This document shows positions 28,487 through 35,775 of a DNA stretch of 64,000 nucleotides, in pieces. The notes below the pieces were generated by a model. The model was given only the letters and a program-made list of their open reading frames with translations. It did no database searches and was not told the DNA's origin. Position numbers and translations under genes: made by a program. The DNA is from Staphylococcus gallinarum (GTDB lineage Bacteria; Bacillota; Bacilli; Staphylococcales; Staphylococcaceae): contig NZ_JXCF01000007.1 of assembly GCF_000875895.1 (NCBI RefSeq), positions 186,001 to 250,000 on the forward strand, written 5' to 3'. Every line of letters starts with the position of its first letter. The first letter of the stretch is position 1.

Positions 28487-28726
28487 TTATTCACTCTTAA
28501 GTAATATAAAATAGAATATACATATTGATTTGGAATTGGAAATGGCTTTTCGAAGTGAAATGTCTGAAAATTATAAAAATAAGACCAAGTGAAAGACTTA
28601 CTTCCTTATATGAATATGAAGAATCATAATATCTTTGCTTTTTATATTGTAGGAAGTTAATTTGCTTAATTCATATTGATTTGAATTTAATTTCATCAAT
28701 GAGGTATTCTACAAGGGGTTTTAATC

Positions 28727-28975
28727 TTGAATAAACGTGTATTAAGTGGACTTAAAGTGGGGTTAACAGTGCTACTTTGTGTGATTCTAGTAGTACTAAT
28801 TTTAAATTATATCGGTGTTGATATAGATCATAATAGGATATGGAACAACTTAGGAGATTTAGGTTTAATTAATATTTTTGTGAATAAGGAATTAAATGGT
28901 CTAATTATTTTAGGGCTTATTTTAATTATCTTATCCTTTGCATTTGGATACAATTATCCAAGTAACAAGAATTAA
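28727..28975 (+). CDS. Small two-helix membrane protein (82 aa)
   Basis: A TTG start with AAGGGG upstream. The 82-aa product has two membrane segments (about 10-29 and 58-75) joined by a loop with DIDHNRIWNNLGDLG, and ends YPSNKN. There is no recognised family. The 28487-28726 gap upstream has only a 16-codon frame (28543 area) that I do not call. Confidence 0.6.
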   Translation: MNKRVLSGLKVGLTVLLCVILVVLILNYIGVDIDHNRIWNNLGDLGLINIFVNKELNGLIILGLILIILSFAFGYNYPSNKN

Positions 28976-29047
28976 TTATATAGGATAGTAATACTTATAT
29001 TTGGTACATATGTAGTTTAAAGTTTCTTAAATGACAGGAGAATTAGC

Positions 29048-29380
29048 ATCAATTTAAAATACAGATTATTAGAAGAAAAAGTTGCATCAATGATTGTATT
29101 AACGCATGCGCTTATTTGGATATTTATGCTCTTCTTTTTGCCAAATGATATCGTTATGCAAAAGAAGAGTGATAGTAGTATTTCATACATGCTACCAAAA
29201 CAAATAGCAGCAATATTTTGTATAATCATCGCAATCATAGTTTACATATTATGTTTGTTACCTAAAGTGGAACACGGAAAAGTTACGAATAATTATCAAG
29301 ACCACTTCGTCATTATTTCTATACAGATAATGATGCTCATCGTCAGTGTTTTTATAATTATAAATGCGCTGATACATTGA
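29048..29380 (+). CDS. Three-helix membrane protein with a doubtful start codon (about 96-110 aa)
   Basis: The first ATG is at 29090 (96 aa), but it has no SD. A clear AGGAG at 29036-29040 is 7 bp from ATC 29048, which is in frame and would give NLKYRLLEEKVAS ahead of the ATG. I give the longer form because of the SD; the ATC may be a rare start or a mutated ATG. The body has three membrane segments (IWIFMLFFLPNDIV, IAAIFCIIIAIIVYILCL, IISIQIMMLIVSVFII). It is unrelated to families I know. Confidence 0.5.
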   Translation: MNLKYRLLEEKVASMIVLTHALIWIFMLFFLPNDIVMQKKSDSSISYMLPKQIAAIFCIIIAIIVYILCLLPKVEHGKVTNNYQDHFVIISIQIMMLIVSVFIIINALIH

Positions 29381-29474
29381 TACATATTGTTTTATGTTGT
29401 GATGTATTTGGTTTTTTAGATAATATTTTTCAATTAAAGCAAATAATCATAAATGATTTTAAGGAATGAATCAA

Positions 29475-29549
29475 ATGAAGATATTTTTATTTATATTAAT
29501 ATGTGGTGTACTTAGTTACTATAAATTGCAATCAAAGAAATCAAAATAA
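29475..29549 (+). CDS. Tiny membrane peptide (24 aa)
   Basis: ATG 29475 preceded by AAGGA about 9 bp upstream. The peptide is MKIFLFILICGVLSYYKLQS followed by KKSK: one short helix and a basic tail. It is 28 bp before the 54-aa gene. It could also be a leader peptide. No family is recognised. Confidence 0.4.
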   Translation: MKIFLFILICGVLSYYKLQSKKSK

Positions 29550-29577
29550 CTTTACTTATGCATAAGGGAGGGGTTAG

Positions 29578-29742
29578 ATGGTAAAGTATATTAGTTGGAT
29601 CCCATATATGTTGATTTTATTGTTAGGTTTTTGTTACTCACACGGATTAATTACTGGTATTGCAATTTCAGTTGTGGTTGGATCTTTAATAGGAACAACT
29701 GTTGATATGGATAAAAAAAGAAAGTTGAGAAACGTTAAATAA
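29578..29742 (+). CDS. Small Gly-rich membrane protein (54 aa)
   Basis: ATG 29578 preceded by GGGAGGGG with good spacing. Two helices are predicted, ISWIPYMLILLLGFCYS and LITGIAISVVVGSLIGTTV, then a basic tail DMDKKRKLRNVK. The architecture is like that of the 46-aa product at 22994. Its last codons lie in the first copy of a 27-bp tandem repeat. Function is unknown. Confidence 0.55.
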   Translation: MVKYISWIPYMLILLLGFCYSHGLITGIAISVVVGSLIGTTVDMDKKRKLRNVK

Positions 29743-29787
29743 GAGTAGGACTGTTTTTAAGTTAAATAAGAGTAGGACTATTTTTAA
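29734..29787 (+). repeat. 27-bp tandem duplication at the end of the 54-aa gene
   Basis: Two adjacent 27-bp units (29734-29760 and 29761-29787) differ at one base. The first contains the last codons and stop of the 54-aa ORF. This is probably a slippage duplication. Confidence 0.9.
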
Positions 29788-29866
29788 CTTTTGTGAACTG
29801 TATTGATTTAATAAAATTATTTTAAACTGAGTTAATGAAATATTTGATGTAATAACAAATTTTGAA

Positions 29867-29896
29867 AGGCTTAATCACGACGATTAAGTCTTTTTT
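29867..29896 (+). terminator. Terminator of the small-protein cluster
   Basis: AGGCTTAATC pairs with GATTAAGTCT (one G-U pair) around ACGAC and is followed by TTTTT. Confidence 0.82.
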
Positions 29897-29960
29897 GTTA
29901 TGCGATAATATAAAAACATAAACAATGTTTAAGAATAATTGAATCTGAGGAGTACGATTA

Positions 29961-30059
29961 TTGGATCGTGAATATATATGTTTAAATGATTTAGAATATG
30001 AAGAATTGGTTTCTATTATGCGTTTTGCAGCAGTGTTTATTTATGCAGCTATTTTTTAG
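29961..30059 (+). CDS. Tiny peptide with acidic head and hydrophobic end (32 aa)
   Basis: A TTG start with GAGGAG 8-9 bp upstream. The peptide has a hydrophilic, acidic start (DREYICLNDLEYEELVSIM) and a hydrophobic end (RFAAVFIYAAIF). No family is recognised. Its 3' end overlaps a 16-codon ORF on the other strand. Confidence 0.4.
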   Translation: MDREYICLNDLEYEELVSIMRFAAVFIYAAIF

Positions 30060-30106
30060 CTTAACAATATTTTTTGACCTATTAAACATACACTAATTAA
30101 TATCAT
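30056..30106 (-). CDS. Possible 16-aa hydrophobic peptide on the opposite strand
   Basis: The peptide is MILISVCLIGQKILLS, with AGGAGG 7 bp before the ATG on the minus strand and a TATAAT-like box further upstream. It is too short for coding statistics. I list it because the SD is perfect and because it is convergent and overlapping with the 32-aa ORF. Confidence 0.25.
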   Translation of the reverse strand: MILISVCLIGQKILLS

Positions 30107-30282
30107 CCGTTTAACCTCCTAGGTGTTTGTTTTTTAAAACGCTTTTATATTAACCATTATAGTATAGATTCTATAAACATATAGTATATAATTTTAAATC
30201 AATGTTTTGCATAAATAGAATAGCGTTATTCATATTTTTAATGCATGAAATTTTAAATTAATAGTTATCTGAATTTAAAATA

Positions 30283-30319
30283 ATCACTTTTACCACTGTG
30301 TTAAAAGTTTAAAAGTGAT
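30283..30319. terminator. Hairpin in the 30107-30570 gap, possible terminator
   Basis: ATCACTTTTA pairs with TAAAAGTGAT over a 17-nt loop. Either strand has only a modest T tail. It lies downstream of a minus-strand gene remnant, whose transcript it may end. Confidence 0.4.
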
Positions 30320-30393
30320 ATTTCTCTCTTAAATTTGTTGTGCACTTGTTATAATTAGTTTATACAGCAATAAAATTTCACAATGTATTTATT

Positions 30394-30525
30394 TTATAAT
30401 CGCGCGCTGTTAGGCATTTGATTTTCATCTCCTTTAATTTCTTCAAATTTATAATATTCCTCATAGAAAGATCGTACATCTATAATCAAATTTAAGCTTT
30501 TTATAATATCTAGTTTGTTTACACA
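30394..30525 (-). pseudogene. Possible C-terminal remnant of an unidentified gene
   Basis: On the minus strand 43 codons are open and end in FYEEYYKFEEIKGDENQ and MPNSARL, with protein-like composition unlike the surrounding AT-rich DNA. There is no start with SD. I do not recognise the family. It may be a fossil of a gene deleted next to radC. Confidence 0.3.
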
Positions 30526-30570
30526 TCACTTCTATATATCATCTATTTTTCCTAATGGAGGTCTAATTAT

Positions 30571-31248
30571 TTGAAACTTAATGAATTAGCTACTACACAA
30601 AAGCCTAGAGAACGCATGTTAAGTGCGGGGGCTGCTTACTTATCTCATGCAGAGTTACTGGCCATATTGATTAATACAGGAAGAAAGGGTGCGTCTAGTC
30701 TTGATATTGCCAATGAATTATTGAAATCGGTCAGTAATTTAAAGGAATTAAAGTCATTATCTATAAATGATTTGAAGAAAGTCAAAGGAATGGGTATTTA
30801 TAAATCGCTGATATTAAAAGCGGCGTTCGAATTGGGAGAACGTATGCATTCGGGTAGTGTGGAAGAGAAGATTCAAATTAATTCACCTAAGGATGTTGCA
30901 AATTATATGATGGCGAAAATGGAACATTTAAAGCAAGAGCAATTTGTAGTACTGTTTCTAGATTCTAAAAATATCGTATTTAAGCAACAGGTGATTTTTA
31001 TTGGTACCTTAAATTCATCAATAGTTCATCCGCGGGAAGTATTTTCTGAGGCAGTTAAGATTGCCGCTAATGCAATCATATTATTGCATAACCATCCTTC
31101 GGGGGATGTCACACCATCTCGTGAGGACTTAATTACGACTGAGCGTTTGCGTGAGTGTGGTGATATTATTGGTATCGATGTATTAGACCATTTAATTATT
31201 GGTGATCATTGTTATTTAAGTATGGTGGAAGCGGGTTACTTTGAGTAA
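30571..31248 (+). CDS. radC: RadC/YsxA JAB-domain protein
   Basis: A 225-aa protein with an N-terminal helix-hairpin-helix region ([11 protein letters not shown] near 70) and a C-terminal MPN/JAMM metalloprotease-like domain. The zinc motif H-x-H-x10-D is intact: H173, H175 and D186 in [14 protein letters not shown]. Despite the name, a role in DNA repair is unproven. The TTG start follows TGGAGGT. It lies ahead of mreC in staphylococci and bacilli. Confidence 0.9.
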   Translation: MKLNELATTQKPRERMLSAGAAYLSHAELLAILINTGRKGASSLDIANELLKSVSNLKELKSLSINDLKKVKGMGIYKSLILKAAFELGERMHSGSVEEKIQINSPKDVANYMMAKMEHLKQEQFVVLFLDSKNIVFKQQVIFIGTLNSSIVHPREVFSEAVKIAANAIILLHNHPSGDVTPSREDLITTERLRECGDIIGIDVLDHLIIGDHCYLSMVEAGYFE

Positions 31249-31452
31249 TTGATTTTTAATTTGAGTATTTTTATTTTTGATGCGTATTGTACAATTTTAA
31301 TCGTTCCTCGCTTGTGATTTGAAGTTTTATTAAGAGGTTGTTTCATATGTAATTTTATTTACTGTTATTCAAATGTACGTATATATGATAAATCTTTCTC
31401 GTTATTAAAGATTAAGGTATACTTAAATTGAATTGTGAGGAGGATTGCAAAT

Positions 31453-31734
31453 ATGGGGATAATTTTAATCATAGGTTTATTGTTACCGATGATTTATGTA
31501 ATGCAATTAACTAAAAATAAGCAACAAATTACTTGGAAAAAGACGAGTGTAGCTATTATATTAGCTGTCATAGGTAATTTAATCGTTACATTGATATATC
31601 AGATTATACAACAATCTGGTGTTAATATATGGTTGGCACTCGGTAGTTCTATTATAGTTGCCATTGTATGGGCATTACTCTTATGTGGGAGTTATGCAGC
31701 ATATCAAATATTGTCAAATAGTATTAATAAATAG
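31453..31734 (+). CDS. Small membrane protein (93 aa)
   Basis: The product starts MGIILIIGLLLPMIYVMQL and has three membrane segments (about 1-16, 29-52, 60-87) with a short basic loop KNKQQITWKK between the first two. I use ATG 31453, since the upstream GTG (31435) lies in the SD GAGGAGG. I recognise no family. It lies between radC and a minus-strand small gene. Confidence 0.65.
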   Translation: MGIILIIGLLLPMIYVMQLTKNKQQITWKKTSVAIILAVIGNLIVTLIYQIIQQSGVNIWLALGSSIIVAIVWALLLCGSYAAYQILSNSINK

Positions 31735-31890
31735 TGTTAAATATAGCTGTATATAAACCTTTTGTAAACAGTATATCTATAGTAATGGCATTAGTAGCAC
31801 ACATGTTTCAGTGTTTAGCATGAAGTTCAAGATGATATTAAGACTAATTTTGTTAGTATTTCTTTTTCACTAAACACATAACAACAATTT

Positions 31891-31935
31891 CAAAGAAAAA
31901 TAGCGCTTAATTGACCATTGTCAAACTAAGCGCTA
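31891..31935 (-). terminator. Terminator of the minus-strand 59-aa gene
   Basis: On the minus strand TAGCGCTTA pairs with TAAGCGCTA, with an inner TGAC/GTCA pair, and is followed by TTTTTC. Confidence 0.82.
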
Positions 31936-31940
31936 AAATT

Positions 31941-32120
31941 TTATTTTATGAAATTAAAATACATATTAAAGTTATCCATCAACCAAAGGATACCTTGATA
32001 GCCTAAGTATATACATAAGATGATGATACCGACATATATGATAAATCTTAGTAAGGATAATCCAACTCTAAATAGTAGAATTACTAAGAGCGCTAATAAA
32101 ATAATTGAAATAAGACTCAT
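31941..32120 (-). CDS. Small membrane protein (59 aa)
   Basis: The product begins MSLISIILLALLVILLF and has two membrane segments, ending with NMYFNFIK. I use ATG 32120; a GTG at 32132 overlaps the SD GGGAG. A terminator follows directly. The family is unknown. It is divergent from the DUF4930-like gene across a long hairpin. Confidence 0.6.
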   Translation of the reverse strand: MSLISIILLALLVILLFRVGLSLLRFIIYVGIIILCIYLGYQGILWLMDNFNMYFNFIK

Positions 32121-32173
32121 AGATATATTCACTCCCTTTGTAACTTATTGTACTACATAATATATGCGTGTTG

Positions 32174-32216
32174 CATCGGTCTATAGTAAAGTTTTAAATA
32201 CACCTATAGACTGATG
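32174..32216. promoter_or_regulatory. 13-bp-arm hairpin upstream of the DUF4930-like gene
   Basis: CATCGGTCTATAG (32174-32186) pairs with CTATAGACTGATG (32204-32216), with one G-U pair and a 17-nt loop. It lies between two divergent genes. It lacks a T run long enough for a clear terminator. Confidence 0.55.
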
Positions 32217-32270
32217 TTTAAAGGTGTTAGATGGATTTATAATGTAAGTGTTGAAGTAGGAGGATGGTTC

Positions 32271-32732
32271 ATGCGGTTTATATTTAGTCTGATAAAAAAT
32301 ATTATAGCTGTCATTGCAATAATTATAATTGTGTTTTTCGCATTGAAATATGCCCCTTTTTTAAAGGATCAAGAATGGAATCCTGTCCATAATAATAGAC
32401 CTCCTATGAGTGAAAATGCACCACCTGAAGGTCAATTAAATGGTGGGCAAAGGTATACGTTAGAGGAGAATGATTTATTAAATAACGTGCCGCTTAGTCA
32501 AACTAAAAATATGTTTAATTGGATTAATAAAAAGGAATTTATGTCTGTATCTGGTATTGGCAGAATGGGATATAATGATAAATATTTAGCTGGTCAACGT
32601 GGTGACCAATTTATTATTTATAAATTTGGCTCTGATAGTATAAGAGTTTATAAAACAGAAATCGAGATGCAACAAGATTTAAATAAACTTGGACAACATA
32701 TTGAGTTACGTCCACCGTCAAGTTTCGAGTAA
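32271..32732 (+). CDS. DUF4930-like membrane-anchored protein
   Basis: A 153-aa protein with one N-terminal membrane helix (about 4-27, IIAVIAIIIIVFFALKYAP) and a soluble extracellular or periplasmic-side domain. The domain contains NVPLSQTKNMFNWINKKEFM and DQFIIYKFGSDSIRVY. It resembles the DUF4930 proteins of staphylococci, of unknown role. I use ATG 32271 with AGGAGG at 32258-32263; the in-frame start at 32214 lies inside the hairpin. Confidence 0.65.
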   Translation: MRFIFSLIKNIIAVIAIIIIVFFALKYAPFLKDQEWNPVHNNRPPMSENAPPEGQLNGGQRYTLEENDLLNNVPLSQTKNMFNWINKKEFMSVSGIGRMGYNDKYLAGQRGDQFIIYKFGSDSIRVYKTEIEMQQDLNKLGQHIELRPPSSFE

Positions 32733-32801
32733 CACGTTTGAATTCTGTCATGAAATGCGTTAGCCTTATTATGAAAATAGTTAAAGGTTGGTGTATAAAT
32801 T

Positions 32802-32954
32802 ATGAGTGAACAATCTAAAGAAAAGAAAGCAGACGAACAAGCGAAAGCACAAAACTTGTTTGCACGTTGGCGTAAAGAGGAAACACTGTATAAAGAAGAT
32901 GAAAAAGAAGAAAAAGCATCAGCTGAAACTGAAGATTCTGATGATAAAGCATAA
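32802..32954 (+). CDS. Small charged hypothetical protein (50 aa)
   Basis: ATG 32802, with AAAGG upstream, encodes a very hydrophilic, lysine- and glutamate-rich peptide. It begins MSEQSKEKKADEQAKAQ, has a single aromatic patch LFARWRKEETLY, and ends ASAETEDSDDKA. It is probably helical or disordered. A terminator follows 16 bp later, which supports a real gene. No family is recognised. Confidence 0.6.
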   Translation: MSEQSKEKKADEQAKAQNLFARWRKEETLYKEDEKEEKASAETEDSDDKA

Positions 32955-32969
32955 TTTCAAAATAAATTG

Positions 32970-33001
32970 ATACGTCTCTATGGTTAGAGGCGTATTTTTT
33001 A
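32970..33001 (+). terminator. Terminator after the 50-aa gene
   Basis: ATACGTCTCTA pairs with TAGAGGCGTAT (one G-U pair) and is followed by TTTTT. It isolates mreC from the genes upstream. Confidence 0.85.
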
Positions 33002-33235
33002 TGCTTAAAATTAAAAGTAGTCTTATTACAAGTCTATTGAATTTAGTCATGTTTTATATTGAATATTTCAGGGCACTATTTAATAGATATTGTTGTTTGA
33101 AATGTTATTTATTGTTTAATAGAAACTGGAATAAATTTTTATTCTACAATATTAGGGTTCGCGCTTTATTTCAGGCTATTTGTAATATAAAATGATATCA
33201 GAACATAAAATAGTAGGTTAATAGAGGTGTTTAGG

Positions 33236-34078
33236 TTGTCAAAGTTCTTTAAAAATAACAAAGCGATTGTTATTTTATGTGCAATCATAGTGTTTATAGC
33301 CTTGATTGGCGTATCTTTGCGCTCTCAATCGCAATCACCTGTAGAACAATATGTAGGTGATTCGGTCTCATTTGGGCAAAGAGTAGTAAGTTATCCTGTT
33401 CAATTTGTAACAGGATCTATTGGGAATTTGTTCTCTGGCAATAGTTCCGAGGAGCAAAGTAGTAAAATTAAGAAATTGGAAGCGGAGAACGAAAGGCTTG
33501 AAGGGGAGAATAAGAAATACAAAAAGGAATTAGATATTGATGATATTTCTAAATTTGATCCTATTTCAAGCACCGTTTTATCTAGGAATCCAGATCAATG
33601 GATGAATACCTTAGTTATCAATCAAGGTTCGAAAGATGGAATAGAAAAGAACATGGCTGTATTAACTTCTGAAGGTTTAGTAGGGCGCATCTCTAAAGTA
33701 AATCAATTTTCATCTCAGGTTGATTTGATATCCACGAACACACGATCTAACCGATTGTCTGTTAATATCCAACATAAAGGTAAAAATGTATTTGGACTCA
33801 TAGACAATTATGATGAAAAAACAGACGAACTTGTGATTACGGATATCGATAATAAAGATAGTGTTAAAAAAGGAGATAAAGTAGTTACAAGTGGATTAGC
33901 TGATCAGCTTCCTAGCGGTATTTACATAGGTGAAGTGGAAAAAGTTCAAAAAGACGAATATGGTTTATCTAAAGAGGTCAAAGTGAAAACTGCAGCAAAT
34001 TTGACTGATTTAAATCATGTATACGTTGCTAAGAGAAATCCTTCCACAATACCAGATAATGAAAGCGGTGGTAATTAA
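33236..34078 (+). CDS. mreC: Rod-shape-determining protein MreC
   Basis: A 280-aa protein with an N-terminal cytoplasmic and transmembrane segment (about 8-24), a coiled coil rich in K and E (about 75-100), and two beta-rich domains outside the membrane. It helps organise peptidoglycan synthesis. I choose TTG 33236 because the GTG at 33227 lies in the SD GAGGTG. It overlaps mreD by one base. Confidence 0.92.
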   Translation: MSKFFKNNKAIVILCAIIVFIALIGVSLRSQSQSPVEQYVGDSVSFGQRVVSYPVQFVTGSIGNLFSGNSSEEQSSKIKKLEAENERLEGENKKYKKELDIDDISKFDPISSTVLSRNPDQWMNTLVINQGSKDGIEKNMAVLTSEGLVGRISKVNQFSSQVDLISTNTRSNRLSVNIQHKGKNVFGLIDNYDEKTDELVITDIDNKDSVKKGDKVVTSGLADQLPSGIYIGEVEKVQKDEYGLSKEVKVKTAANLTDLNHVYVAKRNPSTIPDNESGGN

Positions 34079-34596
34079 TGCGTTCACTGTATTACTTTCT
34101 AATTGGTATTGTGCTATTTTACATCGATACTGTAATCGGATTAGTAATTCCGATGCAAATTGGACAAAAGGATATTATTTTTGTTCCACATCTTACATTG
34201 ATGTATATATTAATCATCTGTGTATACAGAAGTTTTAATGTTGCTATGATATTAGGTGCTGTACTCGGTTTGATTACGGATATTTATTTTGGAAGTTTCT
34301 ATGGCTTGTATTTATTTGGTTATATATTACTCGTTGTGTTGATGGATTTTTTCTTTAGATCATTTTATCGAGACAAAGTCATGTTATTTATAGCTACTTG
34401 GGCTTCAATACTAGTGCTAGAAATTTATGTCGCTATCATATATGCAACTTTAGGATTGATACATTTTAATTTAGTGGATTTTGTATTATTTAGAATTTTA
34501 CCAACATTATTATTAAACTTTTTATTATTATTAATTGTATTTCCATTAATTACAAAATTTTTGAGAAAAGTTCAAATCAAGATTGACAGTAAATAG
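34078..34596 (+). CDS. mreD: Rod-shape-determining membrane protein MreD
   Basis: A 172-aa protein with five or six membrane segments and the MreD-like GLITDIYFGSFYGLYLFGY motif near 61-79. It starts on the last base of mreC (ATG overlap), so the two are translationally coupled. It works with MreC in wall synthesis. Confidence 0.92.
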   Translation: MRSLYYFLIGIVLFYIDTVIGLVIPMQIGQKDIIFVPHLTLMYILIICVYRSFNVAMILGAVLGLITDIYFGSFYGLYLFGYILLVVLMDFFFRSFYRDKVMLFIATWASILVLEIYVAIIYATLGLIHFNLVDFVLFRILPTLLLNFLLLLIVFPLITKFLRKVQIKIDSK

Positions 34597-34609
34597 TTGT
34601 GATGCTAAA

Positions 34610-34710
34610 ATGCAGTAGTTGAGTAGTTTATAGCTACATACAACCGCTCAGATTCAGGTTCAAGTACAAGATTGTCACCTGTCTTTGGCGTGACTTAAAT
34701 TATAGGAGGT
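34610..34710 (+). ncRNA. L21 leader (ribosomal protein autoregulatory RNA)
   Basis: The 100 nt before rplU has GC-richer paired segments unlike the rest of the AT-rich spacers, for example CCGCTCAGATTCAGG and CACCTGTCTTTGGCGTG. It sits exactly where Firmicutes carry the L21 leader. It is expected to bind L21 or another product of the operon. I could not fold it fully by eye. Confidence 0.6.
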
Positions 34711-34717
34711 GCAAAGT

Positions 34718-35026
34718 ATGTTTGCTATTATTGAAACAGGTGGAAAACAAGTTAAAGTTGAAGAAGGTCAAGAAATCTTCGTTGAGAAATTAGAAGCAAA
34801 TGAAGGAGATTCATTTACTTTTGATAAAGTCTTATTCGTAGGTGGAGACGCAGTTAAAGTTGGTGCGCCAACAGTTGAAGGTGCTACTGTTACTGCTACA
34901 GTTGAAAAACACGGTCGTGGTAAGAAAATCACTGTATTCACTTACAAACGTCGTAAAGACTCTAAACGTAAAAAAGGTCATCGTCAACCTTACACTAAAT
35001 TAACAATCAACAAAATCAACGCATAA
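34718..35026 (+). CDS. rplU: 50S ribosomal protein L21
   Basis: A 102-aa protein starting [18 protein letters not shown] and ending with the basic [16 protein letters not shown] segment, the normal L21 form that binds 23S rRNA. The start is ATG 34718 after TAGGAGGTG; an upstream in-frame codon at 34709 lies in the SD. It heads rplU-prp-rpmA. Confidence 0.97.
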   Translation: MFAIIETGGKQVKVEEGQEIFVEKLEANEGDSFTFDKVLFVGGDAVKVGAPTVEGATVTATVEKHGRGKKITVFTYKRRKDSKRKKGHRQPYTKLTINKINA

Positions 35027-35028
35027 TA

Positions 35029-35349
35029 ATGATTTCAGTTGATGTTACACTGAATGATGCAGGTCAAGTTACTGACGTAGTTATGGATGGTCATGCTGAT
35101 CATGGTGACTATGGTCACGATATTGTTTGTGCCGGAGCATCTGCAGTGCTATTTGGTAGTGTGAATGCTATTATGGGATTGACATCTGAGAAACCAGATA
35201 TCAATTATAATGACGATGGCGGGCATTTTCATATTAGAAGTGTCGATACCAATAATGAACAAGCGCAATTAATTCTTCAAGCAATGTTAGTATCTTTACA
35301 AACAATTGAAGAGGAATATAAAGAAAACATTAGACTAAATTATAAGTGA
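35029..35349 (+). CDS. prp: Prp (YsxB), cysteine protease that cleaves the L27 N-terminus
   Basis: A 106-aa protein with the catalytic His22 (DGHADHG) and Cys34 ([13 protein letters not shown]) at the positions known for S. aureus Prp. Prp removes a nine-residue N-terminal extension of L27, which is needed for active ribosomes. The gene lies between rplU and rpmA, two bases after the rplU stop. Its substrate, with the intact cleavage site, is the next gene. Confidence 0.95.
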   Translation: MISVDVTLNDAGQVTDVVMDGHADHGDYGHDIVCAGASAVLFGSVNAIMGLTSEKPDINYNDDGGHFHIRSVDTNNEQAQLILQAMLVSLQTIEEEYKENIRLNYK

Positions 35350-35360
35350 GGTGCAACCAA

Positions 35361-35645
35361 ATGTTAAAATTAAACTTACAATTCTTCGCATCTAAAAAAG
35401 GGGTAAGTTCTACAAAAAACGGACGTGACTCTGAATCAAAACGTTTAGGTGCTAAACGTGCTGACGGTCAATACGTTACTGGCGGTTCAATCTTATTCCG
35501 TCAACGTGGTACTAAAATCTACCCTGGTGAAAATGTAGGTCGTGGTGGCGACGATACATTATTCGCTAAAATCGACGGCGTTGTTAAATTCGAACGCAAA
35601 GGTCGCGACAAAAAACAAGTTTCTGTATACGCAGCAGCTGAGTAA
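35361..35645 (+). CDS. rpmA: 50S ribosomal protein L27 with cleavable N-terminal extension
   Basis: A 94-aa precursor starting [20 protein letters not shown]. The Prp site is after LNLQFF, so the mature protein begins with ASKKG, whose tail reaches the peptidyl-transferase centre. I use ATG 35361 (SD GAGGTGC). A more upstream in-frame start at 35346 overlaps the prp end and would spoil the extension. A terminator follows. Confidence 0.97.
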   Translation: MLKLNLQFFASKKGVSSTKNGRDSESKRLGAKRADGQYVTGGSILFRQRGTKIYPGENVGRGGDDTLFAKIDGVVKFERKGRDKKQVSVYAAAE

Positions 35646-35658
35646 TTTTGTCAACGTT

Positions 35659-35695
35659 AACACCAGAAGTGATTACTTCTGGTGTTTATTTTTTG
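35659..35695 (+). terminator. Terminator of the rplU-prp-rpmA operon
   Basis: AACACCAGAAGT pairs with ACTTCTGGTGTT around GATT and is followed by TATTTTTT. Confidence 0.9.
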
Positions 35696-35775
35696 TCTTT
35701 ATTTCTAGTTTTTTGAGATAATGCTATAATATATAAGAATTAAAAAAATAAAATGAATGAAAAAGAGGTGAAATC

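Noticed and set aside
28543-28593. 16-codon ORF starting MAFRSEMSENYK
   Set aside because: No SD, no conservation evidence, and the rest of the frame is closed.
32980-33195. 71-codon plus-strand ORF before mreC
   Set aside because: It starts in the terminator hairpin of the 50-aa gene and has no SD or family resemblance.
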